Source: Platanthera guangdongensis (Eukaryota; Streptophyta; Magnoliopsida; Asparagales; Orchidaceae). From it: a DNA stretch of 64,000 nt. This document shows, one piece after another, positions 46,277 through 56,689 of the stretch; within the stretch, counting starts at the first letter, position 1; each line of letters begins with the position of its first letter. The stretch spans positions 234,972,646 to 235,036,645 of the forward strand of contig CM077163.1 in assembly GCA_039583875.1 (NCBI GenBank), given 5' to 3'. Under the pieces are notes generated by a model. The model was not told where the DNA came from, did not search any database, and saw only the letters and a program-made list of their open reading frames with translations. The position numbers and the translations under genes were made by a program.

Positions 46277-48642
46277 GGCCTGGGACATCGGCGTGTCCAA
46301 GGCCGTGTCGTGCTCGGGTTCGACGAAGAACCCGGGTGGTCGACAAACTGCGCTCGACGAAGTGTCGAGACAGTGAACACGGCCTGGGATACGGGCGTGT
46401 CCAAGGTCGTGTCGTGCTCGGGTTCGACGAATTTTCGCGTGGTCGACGAAAATGCGGTCAATGATCGTCGAGACATCGAACACGGCCGGTGACACGGGCG
46501 TGTCCCAGGCCGTATAAGGGGATAAACACGGCCTGCAGCCCTGGCATGTTCGGGTTTGACACAGGCGTGTCAAATGTGACACGGGCGTGTCGAGTACCCG
46601 TGTTCTCCTCGGGTTGTATTTGGTCATGTGTCGATGGAGGAACACGCCAAGACATACGGCCATGTACTGAGTGACACGGGCGTGTCCAGAACCCATGTCC
46701 TTTTCTGGGTGCGACGACTTCAGCGTCGATTGAGGAACACGGCCTTGGACACGGGCGTGTCACAAGCCGTGTTCGGCCAAGGAGTTTGGTTTTAAGTGCG
46801 AATCGTGGCCGTTCGTTTCCTTCTATTGGGATCTGATAGTCCAGAGCTGTCCTTGCTGGGTTATGTTCGGGAATAAGGTTTAAAATCTTCATTCTTCTTC
46901 AAGTCTTCTCTTTCTAAAGTTTTAGAGAGAAGGTAGAGCAAGGAAGGAGGTGAAGGAGAGATCTGGCTGCCGGAGAAGCTTCAGAGCCCCAAATCGCGAG
47001 CCGAGTCCAGATTCGCTGAGGCAAGTCTGTTGCGGTCGTTTTCATCCGGCTAAGTTCTCATGGCTAGGAAGAGGGGCCGTAAGGTAACGACACTTCTCCT
47101 CTTGGTTTCAAGGATGCGTGCTTAGCATCTTTTTCTTTCAAGCTTTTGGGCACCAAATCTCTCAAATGAGAGGGGTATGGGTCGCCAAGGTTCAAGATAA
47201 ACCTCTGGGTCGATTGAGTCCATCCCCGGTATGATTTTGCATTAGAGATCCGCTCCGTTAGTGGGTTAGGCATTGTAGGTGAAGCTGTAGTCGCGGTCGT
47301 TAGTCCGACTCGGTGATGTTGCATAGCGAGCCTTAAGGATTTTGTAGAAATCCGTTGCGACAAGATGTCGTTTGTGATGTATGTGATTTCCCCCTTTTCT
47401 CGAGTGAGTACGTGTAACCGGAACCGGACAAGGTTAGCTCCGTATTGGCGGTAGATGGTTTCCTTGGTGGATAAGGTTAGCTCCGCATTGGCGGTAGATG
47501 GTTTCCTAGGTGCGCGGGGACGTTGCAGTACAAATGATGGATTAGGGTGGGAATGATTATGTATTGTGATGTGCTAAGGCGCGGCTTTGTCTCCATGGTC
47601 GGCTGGCTATCCCGTGACGTACAAGTCATGTGGGGAGAGTGTCCCGATGAGACTAGTCCCCTTCTGTGAGACTGACGAGAACACCAAGCATTGGGCAGGC
47701 CCGGACAATAAAGCCACGAGCGAGTAGGGTCCAGCAAGGGTTCTTAGAATCGGTTTGTGTGTAAGACAGAATCCTGACGTGCGAAGTCAGAGTTTGCAGG
47801 AAAAGCTCGGGTCTAAGACCCATGAGTGGGTGGGGCCTTGGCAAGAATTCTGTGTTGCGGCTTGAATGCCGTTAGGGTAATTGCAGTACCCTTTTATTTG
47901 CGGCTTAACGCCAATGAGAAAATTGGAAGTACCCAGATATTTTGATGATGTGCTAGTTATATACACAATAGGGCGCCTTGGGTGAAACCCGACTTTTGCA
48001 TACATGCTGCATAGTAGACCCCTTTTTATTATATGCTCAACATAGAAAACGTGTTTGTTGTTTGAGACATCCAAACCTATTCTTTTAGAGCTTTACACGT
48101 TTATGTATATGGTATACAAAGTGCTGACTTGTAGGTTGGAGGGGTATCCCGGGGTCCGTTAGGGGCGGCCGGGAGAAGATGTGTGGGTCACACAGTTTTA
48201 GGTCAGCCTTTGCCGACCCACGTTACCACCAATTTTTACAGGGTAAGGATCACAAGCGGGAGCTAACTCGCCGGCCAAAAAGGCCTAAACCTCATGAAGT
48301 GTTGCAAGTTTTGTACTAGCTCTAGTTTATAACATTGTATGTTTGATGCTCTAATTTTCCGGCTTGCATGCCAATGTAGTCTAGGAGTGATTATGCACAT
48401 TGATGTTTGATGTATTCATTTGAGTGTTGGACTCTCTATTATTGTAAGGCCTTAAAGCCGCTTCAATACTCTTAATTATGTGGATAGCTTCTGGTCCTGT
48501 TTACTGTTTCCGCTGTTGTTTGTTATTGAGTTTTGAGATTGAGCAGTTAATATCATCTTTTAATGTTAAAACTGTGGCGTCTGCATGTTGTGGGGCCCCT
48601 GCTGGACCCATATTATACAGTCATTACAGGGGAGGTGTTACA
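46277..48642 (+). repeat. right part of solo LTR C2
   Basis: The array occupies 46275-46790, followed by GGGATCTGATAGTCCAG at about 46829 and a parallel A/G-rich segment (46920-46965). Direct repeats of GGTTAGCTCCG...TGGCGGTAGATGG at about 47430-47510 match repeats in B's LTR. No gene recognised. Confidence 0.75.
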
Positions 48643-49720
48643 AGCCGAGGGGGCGAGTGGTTGGGTCTCGCCCAGCTCGTGAGCAACTAGAACTCACCTA
48701 TCTTGCATGCAGTATAGACTGAGAGCAAGCAAGGTGCGAGTGGGGGTTTTCGACTCGCACTCGCCTGGAGTCAAGACAGGCAACAAGTGCGAGCCTCATC
48801 AAGCACTCGCCGCCCCAGACGAGTGGTAAACTCTCTCAACAGTTTTCTTGTAGATGAATCCCAATTTAGCCTGCTAATAGCCTCTCCAAACAGCGAAGTT
48901 TCGATGTTGGCAGACCACTTTGAGCTGGTTATAGTAAAATTGAAAGACAGAATTCCACTATTGACAGACCATACCTGAAAAACTATAAATAGACCCTTAA
49001 GTACACCTTTGGGGGGGGGATCCGTTTCTTTGGATTCGTCTTCCTCCGTTCAACTATGGTTGGCTTCCAGTGTCCTCCAAGATTCCAAGCTCCAGCATTG
49101 GTTTATGAGGGGAAGCTCTCTTCAATCTTCCGGGTGCGTGGCGGGACCTCATCGCTACAGCTCTGGGTATGTTCCTTAGTTCTTAGCTATCCGTCAAGTG
49201 TTTTGGCTCAGGAGAAGTCGGTGTGGGCTACACCCCTGAGTTCGAACTCTTCTCGAGACCGAGTTCCAATTTCAACTGACACAACAATTTCAAGAATTAG
49301 AACCAAGATTGATCAAACTAAATAAAATTTTAATTCTAATTACAAAATTCATTATCTCGGCATTATTACAAATGTACAATCTTGACACGTTAGGCTCTGT
49401 TTGGTTGAGCTGTTGCTGATGGAAAGCTACTGATGAGCTGTTGCTGATTGAAAAAGTGCTGATTCTAGAAAACAGAGTTTTGTTAAAAAACTATTTGGGT
49501 GAAACAAAATTTACAAAATAGAGTTTTCGAAAAGTTGTTTGGATTCAAAACAGAGTTTTTAGCAAAAAAAAAAATCAAATATGAAAGTGACATAACACAC
49601 CACTAAACAAAGATTCATTCATAACACAAAATTAAGGTTCATTGATAGAATTTTTTTCACTCTACGCTCTTGCTTCACACAGCTGATTCGCAATAATATT
49701 ACGTAGCGCAATCATCTCCT

Positions 49721-50520
49721 TTACACCACTGCAGTATTAGTACATGTCTCTTGTGGACCTTGTGAGGACATCCCATGGTCTTGAACCCTTTGCTCAAACT
49801 CACTAAAATCAATGTCCCCACGCGATGGATGCCGATGAATGAAATTATGTAAACACATAGTGACGATCACAATAGCTACTTGCTTGTCGAAACGATAGCT
49901 TGATATGTCCCTCAGTATGACCCTTTTTTTTTCCAAACACCAAACGATCGTTCTATCACACTTCTCAGTGATGAGTGTGCGTGATTGAAAATCTCTCGAT
50001 CTTATTCGGCTCGACGATCATCACAATCAAAGTCTGGTAGATGATACCGCGTATCTTGATACGGTTTCAGGTATCCTCTTTGCAGAGGATAACCAGAATG
50101 TACCAAGTAATATTTTCCTGAAAATTATTTAATAATATTTATCAGCAGTTATTTTGTGTAGTAATAAATAATATAACAAAATTTTACATAGTTACGTAGA
50201 GGTGGATGCATGAAGGTATAACGTGGATCACTTATCACAATATTGAAAATGCGACTATCATGCGCTGATCCCTCCCAACCCGGCATAACGAAAGTGAAGC
50301 ACATATTGAAATCACAAGCAGTCATGACATTTTGGGTTGGACTGCCACGTCTCCCAATATAAGGTACCTGACTTCCAACTGGTATGCACGCGTGAACATG
50401 TGTCTCATCAATTGCTCATATGCAATCTTTAAAAAATAGCATGTAACGTCTGTCATACATACTCTCTGGGGGAGTACTGCTGAAAGATCTATCTGATGGT
50501 TGAATCACTTCTTACATAAT
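49721..50520 (-). pseudogene. PIF/Harbinger-type DDE transposase, C-terminal two thirds
   Basis: Read from 50520 downward, the first segment reads STPPESMYDRRYMLFFKDCI, TGA, then AIDETHVHACIPVG (first catalytic Asp), RRGSPTQNVMTACDFNM and GWEGSAHDSRIF (second Asp). It reaches HPPLR near 50190, followed by an apparent intron (GTAACTATG to TTTTCAG, about 50190-50120). Exon 2 gives YYLVHSGYPLQRGYL, a TAA, then LRSVIERSFGVWKKKRV with the catalytic Glu and MCLHNFIHRHPSRGD, ending at TAA 49721-49723. Two in-frame stops kill it. The upstream part is cut at 50520 by the AC-rich array. Confidence 0.8.
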
Positions 50521-50890
50521 ACAACACACACACACCACACACAAACATACTACAACACACAAACATTTAACACACACACACACACGCACAAACATACAAC
50601 ACACACACAACACAAACATTTAACACACACACATAAAACACAAAGACAAACACACAAACATTTAACACAAACACAACACACAACTTAACACAACACACAC
50701 ACACATATAAAACACACACATACACATACACCACGCACCATCGTACAAAACACACATACAAACAAACACACATACAACACAAACATACAAACATTTAACA
50801 CACAAAACACATGCAACACACACACAAACATACAACACACACACACACAACACAAACACATACACAACACAACACAACACACAAATACAA
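50518..50890. repeat. AC-rich compound microsatellite, about 370 bp
   Basis: (AC)n tracts alternate with AAACATTTAACACAC- and AACATACAACAC-type units. Long Cys/Val-rich minus-strand frames (50567-51009) are products of this repeat, not genes. It abuts transposase coding DNA at its left end. Confidence 0.9.
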
Positions 50891-51524
50891 GAAAACTGAA
50901 AATCAAAATCTTGAAAAAAATCAAAAATCCTAAAATTGAAATGCAGGAGAAGCGGTATACCTGCTGAGAGAGAGAACAGTGGCACCAGATATGCAGGAAG
51001 AGTGTGCAAATAACCTACAATAAAGAAGGAGGTGGAGGGGAATCAAGCGTATGCAAGGCGAACACAAAAAGGTTGAACGTAATCGGGAGAAGTCGGTGGA
51101 GAAATTACTGGAGTCGTGCGGGACGAGCCGCTCGTCGCCGTCGGGGAAGAAGGCCGCTTAAAAACGTGGAGAACTGCTCTGCCGACGTCGTCGATGCTCG
51201 GGAGAGCTGCTCTGCCGGTCGATCAAGGAGGTGCGTTGGATTTGTCGTTGGGGAAGAGGAGCGGGCGATGCAGGGGTTGCGCCCGGGGAAGAAGGTTGTC
51301 GTCGGGGAAGAGTCGGGGAAGACGCCGCTAGGTATCGGGATTTCAATCCGCAGAAGTTGTGCGGCGGAAAGCAGAAAAATATAGCGGTGAGCCTATGAGG
51401 CAAAATCATGGTTTTTAAAAACCGCAGTTTTCAGGATCAGCTGCGCCAACCGCCGCTTATGTCGCGTTGGGTTTCCGCCGTTGAGCAACCTAAAATCCGA
51501 ACGAAACAGAACCGTAGCAACATA

Positions 51525-52380
51525 AGGTCAGTTTGTTTCAGCTTTATTGTCCGTTGAGTTCCCACCGCAATGTTTTTTTTTACAGTTTGTTTTGGCGTTG
51601 CAGATGGAACGGAGCTCGATTTTTTCCGCTGCCAACGGGGGTTTCCGACAGCTCGTGGGATTAACTTCCCAACGCCAGCGTTGTCATCGTGGTGAGGGGG
51701 CGGCGGCGCCGTGCATCGGCGAGGGGCGGCAGAGGCAAGCTCCGACGCTTTTCTTCCGCCATGTTCGATATTTCTTCTGCCATGGCGATGATGACGCTGT
51801 TCGCGATGGAGAGAAGCCGCTCTGCTGCTCCATCCATGACGATGATGGCGCTGCTCCGCTGCCCCCATCCCGCCGGAGAGAAGCCGCTCCGCTGCCCCAT
51901 CCTCCTCCATGTTCGCGATGATGGCGCTGCTCCGCTGCCATGAGATGCTCCCTCCTCCATGTTCGCGATGATGGCGCTGCTCCACTGCCATGAGTTGCTC
52001 CGCACCGGAGATGCTCCCCCCCCTCCCCCGCGCCGGAGATGCCCCTCCCCCCCTGCGCGGTGGCCTCCTCCTCCCCTGATTTCCTGTATCCTTGCAGCTG
52101 TACCCGGTGATACAAATTCCTAGGTTTAGATTATATTATTATAATTATTATAATTATTATAATATTATAATATTATTATAATTTTTATAATACATATTAA
52201 TTATAACTCATTAAAATTAACAGAAACGCCCCCGCCGAAACAAACTGTTTCTCCATTATAAACAGCTCTATCACCGCTGTTTTACCAAACTGTTTTTTAC
52301 TTGTGAACAACCCCATTTTAACAGCTCCATTTCCACGGCTCTATTCCCACAACTCATTTTGTCACCGCCACCGCGAAAAC
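51525..52380. mobile_element. TIR element M1 (non-autonomous), right tip eroded
   Basis: It starts AGGTCAGTTTGTTTC after ATA and is homologous along its ends to M2 (shared AACAGCTCTRTCACCGCT, CTATTCCCACAACT). The right end stops at CACCGCGAAA, lacking the terminal CAAACTGACC. Inside are GC-rich repeats including two roughly 50-bp tandem units (51899-52003, GTTCGCGATGATGGCGCTGC) and an AT-rich run (52125-52200). No transposase. Confidence 0.65.
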
Positions 52381-52383
52381 ATA

Positions 52384-52807
52384 GGGTCAGTTTGTTTGAG
52401 CGTTTTTTTCTCCTTTACGTTGGCATTAGAACGAGATTTTTTTTTTGCCTGTTAGTTTCGGCGTTCCGTCGGCATCGGAGGAGAGAAACACCATTCTCAA
52501 CGCTCCTTTATGGCAGCTCCTTCGACCTTCTTTCCAACGCCACGTTACCAACGAAAACTTTTGTGAAGGCGGCAGCGCGGTGTTGGCGGCGCTCTGGCGA
52601 AGGGGAAGTACTCCGGCGGTGATCCGGCGGTGCTCTGACCTAGGGGTGGTGCTCTGGCGAAGCTAAATCGATCTCCAGCCATGGATTCCGGTGGAGCTAT
52701 TTCAATCTTCAGGCATGGATTCCGACCGGAGCTACGCTGCCCCTCCCGCCAGAGCTCTGTCACCCCTCCCGCCGGAGATAACCCTCCCCGGCGAAAAGCT
52801 TCCCCCG

Positions 52808-52839
<32 letters not shown>

Positions 52840-53319
52840 ACGACGTGATGCACAGCCTTCGCCACGTGATCTCCTCCCGGCGAAAAGCTTCCGCCCGACG
52901 AAAAGCTTCCCCTGCAGAGCTATTTCAATAAAATTATTATTATAACATTAATTAAGATTATTATTATTATAATATATTAAGATTATTATTATAATATTAA
53001 GATTATTATAATACTATTATAATATATCTCCCCCCGGACGAAAAGCTTCCCCCCCACGAAAATCTTCAGACATTGATTATTCTTATTATAATATTATTAT
53101 TATAATATTAAGATTATTATTATAATTAGTATAATTATAATTTTTTATAATTAAATGTAACTGAAACGCCACCGCTGTTTTACCAAACTGTTTGTCCATT
53201 CTAAACAGCTCTGTCACCGCTATTTTACAAAACTGTTTTTCCATTGTGTACAGCTCTATTCCCACAACTCTATTCCCACAACTACTTTTGTCACCGCGGC
53301 CGCCGAAACAAACTGACCC
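52384..53319. mobile_element. TIR element M2, 936 bp, TSD ATA
   Basis: GGGTCAGTTTGTTT at the left and its exact complement at the right form the inverted repeats. ATA flanks both ends (52381-52383, 53320-53322). The interior is GC-rich, then a 31-C run (52808-52838), then TTATTATAATATT-type AT repeats (52925-53140). It ends 69 bases before the NERD start codon. A 3-bp target suggests PIF/Harbinger-like mobilisation. Confidence 0.75.
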
Positions 53320-53388
53320 ATAGGCGGTACGCGAACGAAGATTGAAGAGGAGACTGGAGCGGGCGGGGGGCAGGGGAGGCGAACAGTC

Positions 53389-53894
53389 ATGCTCGTTGAA
53401 ATTTTCTGCGGAGTGGTCTTTTACACGATTTTCCGGCGATACTTCTTCGGCGATGCCGACGTCCCCGACGTCGACGCCCGCACTTCCGACCTGTCCTTTG
53501 TCGTCGCCGATAGGTCTGATTCATAGTTCCCTCGGTATTTCCTTCAAACCCCTTCAGCTAACTCTGTGAATTGATCCCAAACGTCATAGGTTGGAGAAGA
53601 TTTATGGCGGTAAAGCGTATGTTGGGCTTAGGATTCCCGATTCGGAGACCAGTGCTCGGCAGCACATCGACGTTGTTCTGGCTACCAAGAGGTTGAAACA
53701 TCTTACTTCTGCGATGCATATGCATATCGATCCAGTTCTACTCGTTTTAAGGAAAATCTAAGATGTTCTATTTCTGTCCCAGGGAAGTGATGGTGGTGGC
53801 GGTTAGGAATTTCACCGGACTTGTGGTCAGTGAAGGTGGGAACTGGGCTTGTATAAGGGACAAGAAACATAAACCCGAGATTTTTCCTGATCCG
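53389..53894 (+). CDS. NERD-domain protein, exons 1-3 (3' part not found)
   Basis: NERD (nuclease-related domain) proteins are a small membrane-linked plant family of unclear function. Exon 1, 53389-53513, starts ATG and encodes a hydrophobic N-terminus (LVEIFCGVVFYTIFRRYFFG, a likely membrane anchor). Exon 2, 53590-53691, encodes LEKIYGGKAYVGLRIPDSET and RQHIDVVLATK. Exon 3, 53783-53894, encodes EVMVVAVRNFTGLVVSEGG and ends PDP before a GTAAGT donor. Introns are 76 and 91 bp with GT...AG ends in compatible phases. The next expected exon (a helix of the VAE..ESYLEQRG type) is not visible in the following 10 kb, which is filled with repeats and a copia element; the gene is either long-introned and continues off the window or truncated. 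The protein identity comes from remembered family pattern. Confidence 0.75.
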
Positions 53895-54127
53895 GTAAGT
53901 TTTCTATGAAAGGGATTGCCGACATCTTGAATTACCATGTTTTGCATTTCAGCATGAAACTGGATTCATGCTGATTGATTTGTGTTAACACTTAAGTGTT
54001 TGCATTTTTATTTTTCTCGACATGATAATTAATGCAGATTGATAGGTTTCAGTTAAAGTTCACAGTAGTATGTTAACACTCTTCGCGTGTGTTGATGCAC
54101 ATAGCAGGGTTGAGTTTTATTTATCTA
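53895..54127. other. start of NERD intron 3
   Basis: AT-rich intron-like DNA after the GTAAGT donor, containing the first GATAGGTTTCAGTTAA anchor (54041) of the repeated block. Confidence 0.5.
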
Positions 54128-54412
54128 CAGGGGCGGATCCAGAGGGAGGTCCGAGGGACACTGACCCCCCATTATTTTTCAAAATGTTTAGTGTATTTGG
54201 ATTCTTCTCATCGAGCCAATGTATTTTGACTACTTATATGTCAAAAACGGTGCCCTGATGAGGGAGAAACACCTCCGATGAGATGAAAATGTTTAATATT
54301 TTTTTTTGAAGTAAGTTGATGACTGACCCCATGTTTAATTTTTCAGAACTGAGTGACACCTTCAAAAAAAAATTTGTGCACCCCAATTATCAATTTTTTG
54401 GATTCGCCACTG
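54128..54412. mobile_element. hAT-like MITE, 285 bp, 8-bp TSD
   Basis: The ends CAGGGGCGGATCCA and (complement) CAGTGGCGAATCCA are 14-bp inverted repeats with two mismatches. Flanks TTTATCTA and GTTATCTA match at 7 of 8. It is related to the MITE in the SKP1-like intron, less diverged at its ends. Confidence 0.82.
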
Positions 54413-55012
54413 GTTATCTACTATGTGGCTTTTATAGTTTGTGTTATTTTTTATGATTTATTAATGCTACCACTGTCAGTTGAATGAAAATCAAATGGCC
54501 ATTATGATGTGGCTGGCTCAAAGTGACTGAATTAGGATTTCAGTGCAGCTCGAGCACAATAAATTTAGACAAAATAGTTATTGAAAATATTCCTTAGCTT
54601 TTAGGCCTTTGCTCCTACATCAATTTGAAGTCAAGTGAAAATAATAGGCAAAGAAGAATAAAATTTTAGCAGTACAATTTATAATCAAGGGTAAACATAT
54701 ATCAATTTTGAAGTTTTTAGCAACCGAGTTGAGAATACCACATCCACATAAATACATGATTTTTTTTATATTTTAAGAAGAGGAACGATTGAAAGCAGGG
54801 CTCATGGTAGAATCGGCTAGTTACTAAAGAGTAGAAATTTGGTATTTGAATTGTAATAATTGTGTAGACAATTTCCCCTTATTCCTTATAGTTTCAAGAA
54901 CATTCAAATTATTGAAATTTCTCGACTGAAATTAATAGCCACATGAAAGTGATATTGGGAATCCAAGGAACAGAAACAACTCCCAACAAAATAAATAAAA
55001 TTCCTTGATCAA

Positions 55013-55067
55013 ACCCTAAACCCGAAACCCTAAACCACTAAACCCTAAAACCTTAAACCCTAAACTA
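55013..55067. repeat. interstitial telomere-like repeat (CCCTAAA)
   Basis: Five or six AAACCCTAAA-type units, some with point changes (AAACCCGAAA, AAACCTTAAA), lie in AT-rich DNA. Plant telomere type. Too short to be a telomere; a telo-box cluster or a repair patch. Confidence 0.85.
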
Positions 55068-55319
55068 TAGTAAAGTCAAACAGATCAGAGGAATCAAGTT
55101 GAATGGTATAAAATGAGAAGATATTCACACATGACATATTCAAACTTCCATATAAGTAATCCAAATATCATGGGAGAACCTATAAATACTTTCAACCTAA
55201 ATCATGCCATTTAAAATGAATATAAAGTGAGGTTGGCTAAAAATCTGAAGTCAAGCCTAGGACTTTCCAAGAATCGTCTTCCTATCTCCAACTGAAAGAT
55301 TTAAAAGCTCTTATGAATA

Positions 55320-55790
55320 CCTTAAAATCAAAGCAATGTTAAGCCCAATTTTCGAACCCCACTTTTACTCACTCCAATCTTACTCAAGAAGTGGGCAAAA
55401 TCCAGCGAAGTCAGGTAGAAAAGGAATCGCCGCAGGAACTGCTCGCCGTGCTCAAAAAAGAAGAAAATTGTGCTCTGGGCTCGCAGACGTCGTCATGCTC
55501 TGGAATTGCTGTAGGAACTAGGGCTTGCTGCCTTGCCTACGTCGCCGACTTGCATCCATGCTCTACTCTGCTCAAGAATCGTCGAAGGAAGTGCATCGTC
55601 GAATACTCGAATACCCGATACTCGGGTATCCAAGCAGCTTCGCTATTTTTTACACCCGGGCACTTGCCCGAGTGTGTCTAGGCGTGTGTCATCCCATGTT
55701 GGCACATGCTGACTCCCATTCAAATGGGAACTCATGCGGCAATTCTTCCTTTGAAACCCGATTTTTTATATTTGAAAATTAAAATTGAAG
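55320..55790. other. unassigned stretch with short frames
   Basis: Frames at 55336-55782 overlap on the plus strand. On the minus strand it resembles an untranslated leader (GCCCTAGTTCCTACAGCAATTC). No domain is recognisable; probably an insertion in the repeated block. Confidence 0.3.
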
Positions 55791-56689
55791 AATGTGAATT
55801 GTTAGACAGCATGCATCAAATCAATTTTCCTCATATTTTTGATCTGAAATGATCTCTCATGACTTCAAAATTCACGATAGGTTTCAGTTAATAATTCACA
55901 ATATTATGTTCACCCTCTTTTATTTTTGAGTAATAAATATACAAGCACAATTACATTAATAACATTAAGCATCAATGGTTGTATCATTAAACAACAATCA
56001 ATCAAACAATAAACTATTAAATAAGTAGACAAACCTCACACACAGTGAGAATCGAACCCATGATCTCCTTGTCATGGGGCCTCAACTTACCCAATTGGAC
56101 CAAGCCTCATTGGCATGTTCACCCTCTTTGTATGTTTTGATTCACATACTAGGGTTGGCTTTTGGTTACCTACTATGTGGCTTTGATAGTTTATGTTACT
56201 GCTGTCAGTTGTATGAAAATCAAATGCCTTTATATTTAGAGTGTAAAACTGAAGAATATGAATTGTTAGACATTATGCATTGAATCGAATTTTCTCATAC
56301 TTTTGATCTGAAATGATCTCTCATGAATTCAAAAATCATGATTGGTTTCAGTTAATAATTCACACAGTATGTTCACCCTCTTCGTATGTTTTGATTCACA
56401 TACTAGGTTGGCTTTTAGTTACCTACTATGTGTCTTTGACAGTTTGTGTTATTTTTACGATTTAGTGCTACTATTGTCAGTTTTATGAAAATCAAAGGCC
56501 TATTATAATGTTGTTGACACATGTTGGCTCCCATTGGAATGTTCTTTATGTTAGAAGAGTAAAACTGAAGAATATGAATTGTTAGACATTATGCATAGAA
56601 TCAAATTTTCTCATATTTTTGATCTGAAATGATATCTCGTAACTTCGAAATTCATGATTGGTTTCAGTTAATATCTCGTAACATAGATA

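Larger units (their letters stand above)
23363..48642 (+). mobile_element. solo LTR C2, TSD AGCCG, host of the stack
   Basis: The LTR pieces are 23363-23435 (TGTAACGCCCCG) and 46272-48642 (ending GGTGTTACA), about 2.44 kb together. AGCCG lies directly outside both ends (23358-23362 and 48643-48647). The interior resembles the LTR of element B in the same orientation (shared block GATGGTTTCCTTGGTGGA, repeated near 47450-47510) and C1. It bears an ACACGGGCGTGTC array at 46275-46790. It is a chromovirus-type solo LTR with no coding sequence. Confidence 0.85.
23227..49286 (+). repeat. possible outermost LTR 'F', split by the nested stack
   Basis: The left part (23227-23362, starting TGTTAGTGGCC) and the right part (48643 to about 49286) become contiguous once C2 is removed. 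The right part has GCGAGTG/CACTCGC motifs (48650-48830), a TATA box TATAAATAG at 48984-48992 and a likely end ACACAACA at 49286. Duplication evidence is weak: TGAAT on the left, AGAAT a few bases past the proposed end on the right. It could be a solo LTR of about 0.8 kb or only ancient LTR-like DNA. Confidence 0.4.
49393..51513 (-). mobile_element. PIF/Harbinger DNA transposon remnant
   Basis: The left end GGCTCTGTTTGGTT and the right end (complement GGTTCTGTTTCGTT) are imperfect 14-bp inverted repeats. Flanking triplets are TTA and GTA, close to the 3-bp TWA target of this superfamily. The interior holds a degenerate DDE transposase on the minus strand and is split by an AC-rich array. The right 0.5 kb is GC-rich with no recognisable product. 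Confidence 0.7.

Noticed and set aside
50567..51009. Cys/Val-rich frames resembling small cysteine-rich or membrane proteins
   Set aside because: Antisense translation of an (AC)n-type microsatellite.
51437..52115. His/Arg/Ala-rich minus-strand frames up to 184 residues
   Set aside because: They come from tandem repeats within TIR element M1 and stay open in several frames.
53342..53569. 75-residue frame starting at 53342 as the NERD region's coding sequence
   Set aside because: It is out of frame with the NERD exons; the frame starting at 53389 joins exons 2 and 3 with correct splice phases.
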